This document shows positions 32,956 through 41,497 of a stretch of 61,887 bases of DNA, in pieces. The notes below the pieces were generated by a model. It was not told the origin of the DNA and did no database searches. It saw nothing but the letters and a program-made list of their open reading frames with translations. The stretch's first letter is position 1, and every line of letters begins with the position of its first letter. A program made the translations under genes and the position numbers. Source of the stretch: Mycobacterium sp. 1245111.1 (lineage in GTDB: Bacteria; Actinomycetota; Actinomycetes; Mycobacteriales; Mycobacteriaceae); assembly GCF_001673405.1 (NCBI RefSeq), contig NZ_LZLV01000057.1, positions 1 to 61,887 on the forward strand, given 5' to 3'.

Positions 32956-33228
32956 TCATGCTCGGCTGGCTTCCCACGTGGCATTGAGGTCGCGGATTTC
33001 ACGGTCGCGCTGATGGTTTCGCGTGACCGCGACCAACTGGGCGACATCGTCAGCAAGGCTCGGATCGTCGGCGAACATCTGAGTCAATTGGGCGGTCACG
33101 AGCTCGGCGACCAACTGATGAGGGCGGCGACCAAGGAGGGCGCACAGCGCGCGGAACTCGTCAACGTCGTCGACGCCCTGAACCCGGTAGGTGGTCCGCA
33201 GCTCCTGGCCTGCGCGATGACGGTTAAT
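32956..33228 (-). CDS. Small protein with possible ATT start
   Basis: A 90-codon frame with strong coding character (GVDDVDEFRALCALLGRRPHQLVAELV, read as GVDDVDEFRAL then GRRPHQLVAEL), lying between related leftward genes. No ATG, GTG or TTG suits its 5' end: GAGGAA precedes an ATT at 33228 by seven bases, and the only ATG nearby opens a three-codon frame. The sequence may encode a ribbon-helix-helix-like DNA-binding protein. Either an ATT start or a sequence error would explain the gap. Confidence 0.45.
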   Translation of the reverse strand: MNRHRAGQELRTTYRVQGVDDVDEFRALCALLGRRPHQLVAELVTAQLTQMFADDPSLADDVAQLVAVTRNHQRDREIRDLNATWEASRA

Positions 33229-33239
33229 TGGTCATTCCT

Positions 33240-33503
33240 CTAGCTGTGATCGCCGGCGCAATGACGAGTCCAGGCCGCCTCAGCCGCTGTGATCGCCTCC
33301 GCCCGCAGCTCGGTTAGATAGCGGTCGTATTCGTCTGGATGCGCGGCCTTCAGCTTGGCTAGCGCGCGGCCCGCGCACGGCGTCACGAGGTAGTGCCGTA
33401 GGAGAGTGCGCCGAGTCCCGCAGCTGCACGTGTCCGCCCGGCCAGCGTCGGCCGGCGGTACGACCGCTGTTAGCGTATCGAGATCGACCGCCTCGTCACG
33501 CAC
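33240..33503 (-). CDS. Small Cys-containing protein
   Basis: An 87-aa protein with CSCGTRRTLLRHYLVTPCAG (possible metal site) and a long charged helix. GTG start at 33503. It sits between the helicase gene and the ATT-start candidate on the same strand. Confidence 0.55.
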   Translation of the reverse strand: MRDEAVDLDTLTAVVPPADAGRADTCSCGTRRTLLRHYLVTPCAGRALAKLKAAHPDEYDRYLTELRAEAITAAEAAWTRHCAGDHS

Positions 33504-33594
33504 GTGGAGCGATCTTTTCAGCGTCGGCGCCGCGCGATGGCGGCGCGACTGTATTGCGCGCCTTCTGTGGTGTCCATTGCATAAGCGGCGGCCG

Positions 33595-35049
33595 TCAACT
33601 GGCGATCGGGCGTGGTGCCGCGGGCCGTGGGGTGTACTTGTCGATCCAGGCCAGGCCGTCGCGGTCGAGGTGTTTGCGGGCGCGGGTCACGGCGACGTAG
33701 GCCAGCATCGCATCGACTTTCGGTATCTCGCTGCGTCCGCTCGGCTCGGTGAAATCGTTTGCAATGCAGACTGTTCCGAATTCCCGACCCTTTGCTCGAT
33801 GTGATGTGCTCACCAGGACCTGGCAGTAGTCCTCGCTGGCGAGCGCGTCGATCGCGTCGATAATGGTGTCGGCGCCGTGGGTGTCGATCAGGTCGACGAA
33901 CGGTTTGAGATCGCGACCGGCGGCGTCGCTTTCGACGTATTCCTGCAACGCGGCCCAGGTTGGGAACACGAATAGTTCTGGATGGCTGGTACGGCCGCCG
34001 TTCTTCAGCTCGGTCGCTGCCTGGGCGAGTCGGCGGATCTCGCCGCCACCGCCGGCCAAGGCCACCTTGTGGCCGGCGGCGAGCAAAGCCATCACGCGGG
34101 TCACGGCTTCGGCGTTCGTGCGGCACAACACCGCGCGAGGATCATCTAAAGGACCGATGTGCGAACGGATTACGGGGCTGCCGTGCAGTCGCATCGGCGT
34201 GTCCAGTTGGGCGAGCCACTTATTGGCCTCGTCAGCGATCGCTGGGCCGAACCGCCAGGACTGCGACAGATACAGGCGGGCATCGGCGGGCCATGACCCT
34301 AGGGCGTCTACCGCGCCGCGCCATCCGTACAGAGATTGATTTGAGTCGCCGACGACGATCTGCTGCGCGCTGTTTTGGCGCAGAACAAGTTGTGCGACAA
34401 CAGGGTTGGAGTCTTGCGCTTCATCAAGCATGATGACGTCGGCGGCCAGCGTCGGCCGGGTCAGCGCCCACATTTTGAGGTAGTGGTCGTGCTGAAACTT
34501 CAGCAGTCCGTCGGGGTCGTTGAAGTCCGCCCAGGCGCGCAGGGCGTAGGGAACGACAGCGTGGGCCAACACGTCGTGGGCCGCACCGAGTACGCCGTTC
34601 TGGTGTGGAACGTGCGCGGCGGTGATGTCATCGTCGGCGGAGTAGCAGAAGCGGGTGACGGTCTCCACCGCGATCCGCGCCAGCTGTACCGGGGTGATCG
34701 TGATCCGATGGCCGAGGTCCAGGAAACCCGTTCCCAGGATTTCGGCGCGACGAGCGGGAAGCTCACGGGGGCCGTTCAATCGGTGCGCGAAGCGACGGCC
34801 CACGGCGCCGAATGCCAGTGAGTGGGCGGTGCGGCAGTTGACATGCGGCGGGAATCCGCGTCCGGCCTCTTGGGCGATCGCTTTGTTGTACGCGACGTAC
34901 AGCGTCGGGCGCCGGCCCAGGGCGTGCGCCACCATTTTCAGCGTGCTGGTCTTACCGGTGCCCGCGCCCGCCTGGATCACCAGGTTCGACCCGGACCGGG
35001 CTGCGGCGACGATCGCCGCCTGCTCGCGCGTCGGGTTCAACTTCGACAT
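33595..35049 (-). CDS. UvrD/Rep-like superfamily 1 helicase
   Basis: A 484-aa SF1A helicase. Motif I is QAGAGTGKTSTL, II is VIMLDEAQDSN, III is VGDSNQSLYGWRGA, V is STSHRAKGREFGTVCI and VI is AYVAVTRARKHL. It is shorter than UvrD because the 2B insertion is small. I chose the ATG at 35049 (MSKLNPTREQAAI), which begins at the Q motif. A role in plasmid DNA replication or repair is likely. Confidence 0.9.
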   Translation of the reverse strand: MSKLNPTREQAAIVAAARSGSNLVIQAGAGTGKTSTLKMVAHALGRRPTLYVAYNKAIAQEAGRGFPPHVNCRTAHSLAFGAVGRRFAHRLNGPRELPARRAEILGTGFLDLGHRITITPVQLARIAVETVTRFCYSADDDITAAHVPHQNGVLGAAHDVLAHAVVPYALRAWADFNDPDGLLKFQHDHYLKMWALTRPTLAADVIMLDEAQDSNPVVAQLVLRQNSAQQIVVGDSNQSLYGWRGAVDALGSWPADARLYLSQSWRFGPAIADEANKWLAQLDTPMRLHGSPVIRSHIGPLDDPRAVLCRTNAEAVTRVMALLAAGHKVALAGGGGEIRRLAQAATELKNGGRTSHPELFVFPTWAALQEYVESDAAGRDLKPFVDLIDTHGADTIIDAIDALASEDYCQVLVSTSHRAKGREFGTVCIANDFTEPSGRSEIPKVDAMLAYVAVTRARKHLDRDGLAWIDKYTPRPAAPRPIAS

Positions 35050-35181
35050 AGCCCGGACCTTACGAACACAGCCCGGTCGCGCCGGGGACCGCCGCAACAA
35101 TTAGGGCACTATTTTCGGCGACCAGCCGCAACGCCCACTGCTACGCCTGGCGTACAGGAGTCCCAGCGCGGCGCGCCGGGC

Positions 35182-35340
35182 CTAGCCCTCCGGTGTATTC
35201 GGGTGTTCTTCAGCGTGGCTGAGCTTGTCGATAGCCCGCTGGTACTCCTCGGCTCGCTCTTGATGAAAACGGGCCTTGGACTGATGGTCGTCTCTGGTTA
35301 CTTCCAGCCGCTTGATCGCTTCGGCGAAGCGCGCCATCAT
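35182..35340 (-). CDS. Small charged helical protein (52 aa)
   Basis: Starts MMARFAEAIKRLEVTRDDHQ with CAGGAG eight bases before the first ATG. Predicted to be one long charged helix or coiled coil (ARFHQERAEEYQRAIDKLSHAEE split). It lies upstream of the helicase gene on the same strand. Confidence 0.55.
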   Translation of the reverse strand: MMARFAEAIKRLEVTRDDHQSKARFHQERAEEYQRAIDKLSHAEEHPNTPEG

Positions 35341-35518
35341 TTCTCCTGCCCCACGAGCCTCATTGCTTGGACTTTACGAACACCGAGCGGCCGGCACCGG
35401 GACCGCCGCAACTAAACGGGCACGATCTCCACGACCGCGGCGCCGCCGAGAAAAGCCGCCCGGCAAGCGGCATGAACACCGCCGCCGACCAACCGCGGTC
35501 CCCGATGCTTGGCGGCCA

Positions 35519-35905
35519 TCATGTGGCCACGTTGTTCCATGAGCCCTCGTCGGTGTAGTCGGTGTCGTCGAGATCCCAGGCTTGATCGCCTTGCAGGACG
35601 GTGTCGTGTGAGCAGTTCGGGCAGCGGTGCGCGCTGATGACGGCGACGACGTGGCGGTCATTGTGGAGTCGGGCGATCCCGATCGCGGGTGGCGCGGTGT
35701 CGGGGTCGGTCCAGATCCGGCCCATACTGATCTGTGGTGGGCGGGGGTCGCCGCAGCGGTGGCAGGTGAGCGGTTTGCGGGGTGGCGGGCAGATGAACGT
35801 CGCGGTGCCCGGTGTCCACGGCTCCCATTCGACGGGTAGTCCGTCCCAGCGCGGCGGCAGATCGTGTTGGCGCGGCCACAGGTTCAGGTCAAGCTGTTCG
35901 CCCAT
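35519..35905 (-). CDS. Zinc-ribbon protein
   Basis: A 128-aa protein with CHRCGD and CPNCSHD pairs about 50 residues apart, forming a likely zinc ribbon. Proteins of this kind are typical of actinophages and plasmids. Starts at the ATG at 35905, just after the amber-interrupted gene. Confidence 0.65.
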   Translation of the reverse strand: MGEQLDLNLWPRQHDLPPRWDGLPVEWEPWTPGTATFICPPPRKPLTCHRCGDPRPPQISMGRIWTDPDTAPPAIGIARLHNDRHVVAVISAHRCPNCSHDTVLQGDQAWDLDDTDYTDEGSWNNVAT

Positions 35906-35909
35906 GGGT

Positions 35910-36188
35910 TTATCCGCCGGCGGTGAGCCAATTCAGCACTGTCGGCAGCAGAGTCGGCCGCACAGCGGGCACGCTGGTGTTGTTGGTGTGGTCGATGATG
36001 CGGGCGCTGTTGACGTTGCCGTTGTCGAACTAGAACACCTGCACTTCGGTCACCGATTGGTCGGCGGCGACGCGGTCGAAGTAGTCGAAGTTCGGTGCGG
36101 CCCGGCGGCTCCAGCCGTGTTCTTCCGCGGCTTTGAGGACCTGGTGGCGCTGAATTTTCAGGTCGTATTCGACTCTGCTGGCGGGCAT
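35910..36188 (-). pseudogene. Gene interrupted by an in-frame TAG
   Basis: From the ATG at 36188 (GGAG upstream) 52 codons read to VTEVQVF, then a TAG at 36030-36032, then 39 further codons in the same frame (FDNGNVNSARII...) to a TAA at 35910-35912, two codons before the next gene. The two halves look like one protein. The simplest reading is a point nonsense mutation, for example a Tyr codon TAC changed to TAG. Readthrough is less likely. Confidence 0.6.
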
Positions 36189-36253
36189 CGCTTTCTCCAT
36201 CGTGGTGCGGGTCGTTTGCGCGCTGGTTGTCCTGAATCGTCTGGAAGCGTGCG

Positions 36254-36430
36254 CTATTCAGCGGCGGCGAAGTGTTTGCGTGTCACTGCACTGTTGCGGA
36301 TATCGGTGGTGAGGGCGGCGAGGGCGTCCTCGGTGCTTCGTTGAGTGCCTGAAGTGCCGTGGCCGATCTCGCGCCACTCTTCGGTGGTGTCGTCTCCGTC
36401 GAGGATGCTGTATTCGATGCGGATACCCAT
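36254..36430 (-). CDS. Small hypothetical protein (58 aa)
   Basis: Starts MGIRIEYSILDGDDTTEEW, a small acidic alpha/beta protein. ATG at 36430. Same leftward run as the interrupted gene. No family recognised. Confidence 0.55.
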   Translation of the reverse strand: MGIRIEYSILDGDDTTEEWREIGHGTSGTQRSTEDALAALTTDIRNSAVTRKHFAAAE

Positions 36431-36455
36431 GACATCACTCCCTAATGCGTTGTGG

Positions 36456-36686
36456 CTAACTGCGTTTCATCGTGTCGTTCGCGTGTGCCGGACAGAGTTC
36501 GTGGGAGTACTCCCAGAACAGGGCGGCAGGGTCAGCGCTGTCGCTCCACCGGACTTTCACCATGCCGGCAGCGGGTGGCACGCCCGTCAGTTCGTCGGGG
36601 GTCCATGCCGGTGTGTCTGGTTGATCCACGATCGTTCCCGCGCTGTCGCGCTCGGGGTGGGTTACCAGCGAGGCGGCCGCGCTCAT
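36456..36686 (-). CDS. Small hypothetical protein
   Basis: A 76-aa protein with Trp-rich segments (AWTPDELTGVPPAAG; VRWSDSADPAALFWEYSHE). The ATG at 36686 follows GGAGGG. It may be preceded by a ~23-aa membrane peptide (36683-36754) coupled by ATGA, which I regard as unproven. Confidence 0.55.
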   Translation of the reverse strand: MSAAASLVTHPERDSAGTIVDQPDTPAWTPDELTGVPPAAGMVKVRWSDSADPAALFWEYSHELCPAHANDTMKRS

Positions 36687-36802
36687 CGTGCCCTCCAGTG
36701 CCGGCGAATGAAGACGGCGCCCGTGATCACGATTGCCGCTGCCATTGCTGCCACGCTGGAGCGGGAACGCGTTCACGATACGCACTTTTCGCCAGGAGCG
36801 GT

Positions 36803-37144
36803 CTAGGCGGGTTCGATCGCGACGACGACGAGGCCACGTAACCATCCCAGCCCTAGTTCGCGCTTCCAGTCCGTCCAGCCGGTGATGATGCGCGGCCGCC
36901 ACCACGTGGGTGGCCCGGTGTTGATGTGCAACCAGATGTCGCGACCGGCGACGGTGGCCCGCAGGGTCCGATTGGTTTGGCCGGCGACCGTGTTCCGGCG
37001 GGCCCGCAGCGTGGCATCGACGTCGGCGTCGGTGAAGCCGCCCGGGCGCTGCGAGTGCATGACGACGACCCGGCCGTCACCGCCACGGAGCTGCATGGTG
37101 CGGCGATCCGCGCTGAGCCGCAAACGGGTACCTGATCCAGCCAT
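36803..37144 (-). CDS. Hypothetical protein
   Basis: A 113-aa basic protein (RLRLSADRRTMQLRGGDGRVVVMHS; WWRPRIITGWTDWKREL). The beta-rich pattern does not match a family I know. ATG at 37144. Confidence 0.55.
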   Translation of the reverse strand: MAGSGTRLRLSADRRTMQLRGGDGRVVVMHSQRPGGFTDADVDATLRARRNTVAGQTNRTLRATVAGRDIWLHINTGPPTWWRPRIITGWTDWKRELGLGWLRGLVVVAIEPA

Positions 37145-37147
37145 CGG

Positions 37148-37327
37148 TCACTTCTCCAATCCGGCGGCGGCCAGGCCCCGGCCGACCACCACCACGTCTG
37201 CGGCGAACACGCACGGCTGCCAGCCGCGGACCCTCGTCGACTGGATCCGGCACCGATACTTCACACACCCGGCGGCAGCAACCATCATCGTGAACACAGA
37301 CCCTTCGACATGCCAACAGTCGCCCAT
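37148..37327 (-). CDS. Small Cys-containing protein
   Basis: A 59-aa protein starting MGDCWHVEGSVFTMMVAAAGCVKYRC (split at MMV), with four Cys. It ends three bases before the start of the next leftward gene, so the two are co-transcribed. Confidence 0.5.
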   Translation of the reverse strand: MGDCWHVEGSVFTMMVAAAGCVKYRCRIQSTRVRGWQPCVFAADVVVVGRGLAAAGLEK

Positions 37328-37556
37328 CGTGCCGCCAGCTGGCAGCGCCATGCGCGACCGGCCGCGTGTCGCCCACCGTTTTCAAAACGGAGACGCCCAC
37401 ATTCCCGGAATGTCACTCCCACAGCACAAATACAGGTCCGCCAATCGTGTCGGAGATTCAGCCGACCCGCGCAGCGTGCTTAGCCTGACGCCGACTGCTG
37501 CACCAGACCGCCGCGCCACCGCCGCCGGCACGAGGCCAAGCTACGAGAGGAAAACC

Positions 37557-37988
37557 ATGGAGGGCTACGTCGAGGCCATTCCAACCGCTGGGCCACCAAT
37601 CGTCCTGGTGGGCTACGTCCACGGCTTCCCGCGACACCCAGAACCCGGCGCGCCTGCCGAGCCGCTGATGACCGACTACGACATCCGACCAGGCGCACAC
37701 TCCCCCGACGAGACCTACGCCCTCGTCTCAGTCGAGTGGGCAACTCCCCACACCACAATCGACACCGACACCGGCCACAGCACAACTGAAATGCGGCGCG
37801 ACGGATTCCTCGGAACCCCGACCGGCTGGACCTGGTACCTGGCGCCGGCGGTATACGACCACGGCGCGCGCCTGTGGCGGCTCATCGGCCGGCAACTAGC
37901 CCGCGGGCACCGCAACGCGGTCCTGCCGCCCAGCGTCACCGCACTCGGCGCCCCAGAAGAAGTACCCATCCATGACCAACCACTGTGA
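37557..37988 (+). CDS. Hypothetical protein
   Basis: A 143-aa protein beginning MEGYVEAIPTAGPP. GAGAGG stands at good distance from the ATG at 37557. Divergent from the 37327 gene. First of a rightward operon of five small genes. No family recognised. Confidence 0.6.
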   Translation: MEGYVEAIPTAGPPIVLVGYVHGFPRHPEPGAPAEPLMTDYDIRPGAHSPDETYALVSVEWATPHTTIDTDTGHSTTEMRRDGFLGTPTGWTWYLAPAVYDHGARLWRLIGRQLARGHRNAVLPPSVTALGAPEEVPIHDQPL

Positions 37989-38024
37989 CACCCTGCGGTA
38001 CAACCGGATTCGGCAGGTAGGCCC

Positions 38025-38333
38025 ATGACCGATCGGGACGCAATCCAAACCGTGCGCGACAACGTCGTCACCATCGCACAACGCTGGGAGCGAGACGGTT
38101 TCGACTCAGCGATGCTCCAGGAAGCCACCGCCATGGCCACCCTCGTCGACAACTGCCTACTGGCCGACTGCCCACTACCCGGGCCCGCGATCACCATCGA
38201 ATTGCGCGTCCAGCGCGAACGCCTCGGCCACGAAATCCAGCGCGCCGAACAGCAAGGCTCCCACAGCAGCCTCATCGGCGCGTGCCGCGACCTCGTCGCG
38301 ATCCTCGACCACGAACTGAGGCTCTGCGCATGA
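38025..38333 (+). CDS. Small helical protein
   Basis: A 102-aa all-helical protein (IQTVRDNVVTIAQRWERDG; LIGACRDLVAILDHELR). Coupled to the next gene by ATGA. No function assigned. Confidence 0.6.
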   Translation: MTDRDAIQTVRDNVVTIAQRWERDGFDSAMLQEATAMATLVDNCLLADCPLPGPAITIELRVQRERLGHEIQRAEQQGSHSSLIGACRDLVAILDHELRLCA

Positions 38334-38575
38334 CCGCTAAAGCCAAAGTAAGCAACACCATTCACGCCAAACCCCGCCAGCCTCTCGTCGATTCCATCAG
38401 CGAGTTGACGATTTTGGTGCGCGTTCCTGGCCATCCCGCGAAGACCCGCGCATTCACCGATGAAGAAGCGCACGAGGCACGCGACTACGCCGAAACCCAC
38501 AGCGGCAGTTCTGAATCACTACCCCTGCCTGGTCAGCACTACGCAGCGATGCCAACGGTCGAGCGGACCGCATAG
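38330..38575 (+). CDS. Small hypothetical protein
   Basis: An 81-aa protein whose ATG overlaps the previous stop. Central region ELTILVRVPGHPAKTRAFTD suggests a beta hairpin. No family recognised. Confidence 0.55.
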   Translation: MTAKAKVSNTIHAKPRQPLVDSISELTILVRVPGHPAKTRAFTDEEAHEARDYAETHSGSSESLPLPGQHYAAMPTVERTA

Positions 38576-38596
38576 CTACCCCACCAGACCACCATC

Positions 38597-38941
38597 GTGA
38601 GCACCACAGTCCAGACCACCGTGTACCTCAACCAGGGCGACGGCGACCATTTCTTCGTCGGCTACACCGAAGGCGACCCACTCGCGAGAGCAGCCACCTT
38701 CGACCTCGACACTCAACTGGTCGCACAACTCACCGGCGGCATCCCAAAACAGGCTCTAGCTCTGGTTTTTGACCAACTCAACATGCCCACCCCGACCACG
38801 CCATGGGCGATCGACTACCGCCAGCGCAGTAACCGCAGCCTCAGCATCGGCGATGTCGTCACCATCGGCGAGATCGCCTTCGGTCTGTCCCGCCGCGAAG
38901 GATGGCAGCGCGTCAGCATCGAAGCCGAACAGGTCGCATGA
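38597..38941 (+). CDS. Hypothetical protein
   Basis: A 114-aa protein starting at a GTG. Opening MSTTVQTTVYLNQGDGDHFFVGYT suggests a small beta domain; a second half (SIGDVVTIGEIAFGLSRR) is reminiscent of small plasmid proteins of unknown role. Coupled by ATGA to the next gene. Confidence 0.6.
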   Translation: MSTTVQTTVYLNQGDGDHFFVGYTEGDPLARAATFDLDTQLVAQLTGGIPKQALALVFDQLNMPTPTTPWAIDYRQRSNRSLSIGDVVTIGEIAFGLSRREGWQRVSIEAEQVA

Positions 38942-39204
38942 CCATGGCCGCGGCGAAACTTCACGACTCTGTAGCCCTGCAACTCGATCCGCCCTGGCGC
39001 GACAACTATTGGCGTGCAAGACAATACGGGCGCGTCGTCGCAACCTCGGACACCGATCCGAACCTCGTATACGTCGACTGGGGAACCGACGGTTCTGAAC
39101 TACCCGGCGCCCAGCTGACTGGACAACGCGAACGCTGGCACGTCGACCAGCTCACCGAGACCTATCCCGCACCGACCGGTGCGAACCGCAGCTCGTCGGG
39201 ATAG
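38938..39204 (+). CDS. Small hypothetical protein
   Basis: An 88-aa protein with a possible SH3-like core (RQYGRVVATSDTDPNLVYVDW). Last gene of the rightward small-gene operon. Confidence 0.55.
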   Translation: MTMAAAKLHDSVALQLDPPWRDNYWRARQYGRVVATSDTDPNLVYVDWGTDGSELPGAQLTGQRERWHVDQLTETYPAPTGANRSSSG

Positions 39205-39221
39205 CGCTGTCTAGCGAAACT

Positions 39222-39938
39222 TCAGACCGCATAAGAGATGCCGAGATTGTCGTTTGGATTCATGTAGAGCATTGCCCGAAACCACGGCTTCGCTTGACGC
39301 ATCGACTTCATTGCCAGTAACGAGGCGTAGGCGTACAGCACCCGATGCGCAGGCCGGTTGTCGTTAATGCTGTACGGCAAGACGTCCACGAACGGCCACG
39401 GAAGGCTCTGCTGAAGTACAACAACACCGGCTTGGGCCCACTCGAGGGCAGCGCTGTGGACTTCGAGGGATTCGGCGTCAGCGCCGAGCTCCCAGTCTGG
39501 ATCATCGTCGTCATACCCGATCGTCGCGAGTACCTCCCACGCGCGCACGCTGTAGTCATCAAGACAGCGCGGGTTGATACCGCACCCAGCGACAGTCGTG
39601 AAACCTTTCTCATATGCGGCGATTTCTTCTGAGGTGGACTCGTCGTCCAGTGCCCAGACCCGCTCGATCCGCCATTCCATCCGCTCCCCGAGTCCGCGAA
39701 TGGATTTCTCCGCGGGGCTGAGCCGGCGAGGAGGTTCATCCTCGTCGTAGCACGTCGCGTAGAACTCTTCGGCGTCGAACGTGAAACCGGTCGCGCATGC
39801 GCGCAACGGAGCCGGCAGAACCGCAAGCACCCGCTGGGCCAGCGCCCCCGGTTTCACCCACGGCATTGCCCACTTTGGGGTGTCGTCCATCCCGAATGCG
39901 TAGGGCCACAAATCGGGGTCGTCACCAATGAGCGACAT
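39222..39938 (-). CDS. Hypothetical acidic protein
   Basis: A 238-aa protein, strongly acidic (YDEDEPP; YDDDDPDWELGADAE) and Trp-rich. ATG at 39938. It converges with the small-gene operon. No family recognised. Confidence 0.65.
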   Translation of the reverse strand: MSLIGDDPDLWPYAFGMDDTPKWAMPWVKPGALAQRVLAVLPAPLRACATGFTFDAEEFYATCYDEDEPPRRLSPAEKSIRGLGERMEWRIERVWALDDESTSEEIAAYEKGFTTVAGCGINPRCLDDYSVRAWEVLATIGYDDDDPDWELGADAESLEVHSAALEWAQAGVVVLQQSLPWPFVDVLPYSINDNRPAHRVLYAYASLLAMKSMRQAKPWFRAMLYMNPNDNLGISYAV

Positions 39939-40331
39939 ACGGTCAGTATGGACCGGCCCGCGCAGCGTGGAGGCTGAATACGCTGTTTGCTGGCGGGGCG
40001 CATCTTCGCGAAATGACCTACTAGTAGGGCACTTTCACGCTTACGAACCTGCTCAGAGGGCCTGTTTCGCCTGCGTTAATTATCCCGCAGGAACTACGAC
40101 GGCGAGCTCGGTTCGGGGCGTTGGCGCCGCACCCGGATGCCGAAGGACTGGTGCGTGTCCGAGTTGGGCGCTTTGGTGTTCGGGCAGGCTCTCTACAGGC
40201 AGGAGTAGGGAAGTCGCCGCGACGTGGCGGTGGCGTTTTGGTATCCGGATTCGCGGCCAGCACGGTCGCGATTTTTCCGGCGTCGTTGCTGGTTGCGGCG
40301 ACGCATTTCGCGTCTTTCGTGAGATGTTTGC
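39939..40331. other. Gene-free region with a 12-bp perfect palindrome
   Basis: About 390 bases without a convincing gene, although short frames are open. It contains CCTACTAGTAGG, a perfect 12-bp palindrome, at 40017-40028. It separates divergent transcripts, so it carries the promoter of the HTH/nucleotidyltransferase pair. Confidence 0.45.
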
Positions 40332-40886
40332 ATGATGAGCGCCCAGCTGACGATCGACGAGTTGGCCTGGGTAACTGGACTGCCAGAGGCCGATCTATCG
40401 CGTTGGCAACGCCGCAGCCCTACCGCTGTGCCGGCGCTGGCGGGGCAGGCGATCAAATTAGCGCGAAAGCTCTCCCCCACCAGCTCCATGATCTTGCGAG
40501 ATCGCCTCACCACCTACGGTCGCCTCTCCGCCCTCATCGCAGCAGAAACTGACGCGTCGTTCGCGGTCAGGTTGGTGCGCGAGTCCGTGCTTGATGCCGC
40601 CACCCTGGTGGCCCCCGCTGACATCGACGCCTTCCACGCACCCGCGCCCGCCACAGGCCGCCGCGGGTGGGACGCGCTGATCGCCGGTGTCGCGATGATG
40701 ACCGGGCTAGATAACGTCAGCGACCCAGACATCCTGGCCTGGTGTGATGATCCGATCCGCTACTCCGAGGAGCTGTTTGACCCGCTCGGCGCGGGCCGGT
40801 GGCGCTGGCTCGACTACCTGCGCACACCCATTGAATTACAAGATCGCAATGTGATCCTGGCATCAGGAAATCTTGAGGGGGTCTGA
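40332..40886 (+). CDS. HTH antitoxin-like protein, second pair
   Basis: A 184-aa protein with an N-terminal HTH (LTIDELAWVTGLPEADLSRWQ) and a helical body with a C-terminal RWRWLDYLRTP segment. It has two consecutive ATG codons at 40332. It is coupled to the nucleotidyltransferase gene (TGATG at 40884-40888) and so is the probable antitoxin. Confidence 0.65.
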   Translation: MMSAQLTIDELAWVTGLPEADLSRWQRRSPTAVPALAGQAIKLARKLSPTSSMILRDRLTTYGRLSALIAAETDASFAVRLVRESVLDAATLVAPADIDAFHAPAPATGRRGWDALIAGVAMMTGLDNVSDPDILAWCDDPIRYSEELFDPLGAGRWRWLDYLRTPIELQDRNVILASGNLEGV

Positions 40887-41416
40887 TGACTGAGGGGCAA
40901 TTCGACGCGGCCCGGATCAACGAGCTCCTGGTCGAGCTCGACCTGGAGTTGCAGCGCCGCGGAGTGGGCGGAACGATCTTCGTGGTGGGCGGAGCAGCAA
41001 TGGCGTTGGCGTACAACGCAACTCGAGTCACCGAAGACATTGATGGCACCTTCGAGCCGCGCGACGTGATCCTCGCGGCCGCGCAGTCGGTCGCGGCCGC
41101 GCAGCATGTTGGGCCGCGCTGGCTTAGCGACGGCGTCGCGCAAATGATGCCTCCTCGCGACGACGACCATCCTCACGGGGTCAAGATCGGCCCAGCGCTC
41201 ACCATCTCGATCGCCTCGCCTGAGTATGTGCTCGCCATGAAGGCAATGACGTCGCGACAATCCGATGGGGACCTCAAAGACGCCGCACTGTTGTGCCGCC
41301 TGCTCGGCTATACGAACGAACGCGACATCGAAAGCGTCGTGCAGCGCTACTTCGGCCGTCAGAAGCACTTCGGCGCGCAAGAACTGTTCTTCGAACGGAT
41401 CATCGCCAACATCTAG
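40886..41416 (+). CDS. Nucleotidyltransferase-fold protein (DUF6036)
   Basis: A 176-aa protein with the DUF6036 signature VVGGAAMALAYNATRVTEDID, supplying the GG, Ser/Ala and two acidic residues of the nucleotidyltransferase fold. MKAMTSRQSDGDLKDAALLCRLLG is the typical later segment with Lys and Asp. Second such pair in the window but of a different subfamily from 5751-6326. Likely toxin. Confidence 0.75.
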   Translation: MTEGQFDAARINELLVELDLELQRRGVGGTIFVVGGAAMALAYNATRVTEDIDGTFEPRDVILAAAQSVAAAQHVGPRWLSDGVAQMMPPRDDDHPHGVKIGPALTISIASPEYVLAMKAMTSRQSDGDLKDAALLCRLLGYTNERDIESVVQRYFGRQKHFGAQELFFERIIANI

Positions 41417-41497
41417 GGGCGGCGGCGGTGACGCGGCTCTCGGTCGGCCGAAAGCCGCCGGGACGGTAACCGGCAAGGACCGACACCCCTCTGCGTG

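Noticed and set aside
33518..33577. 19-codon frame between the helicase stop and the next gene
   Set aside because: No ribosome site and too short to support; proximity to neighbours alone is weak evidence.
36683..36754. 23-codon membrane peptide coupled to the gene at 36456-36686
   Set aside because: Hydrophobic and overlapping as ATGA, but no ribosome site and no independent support.
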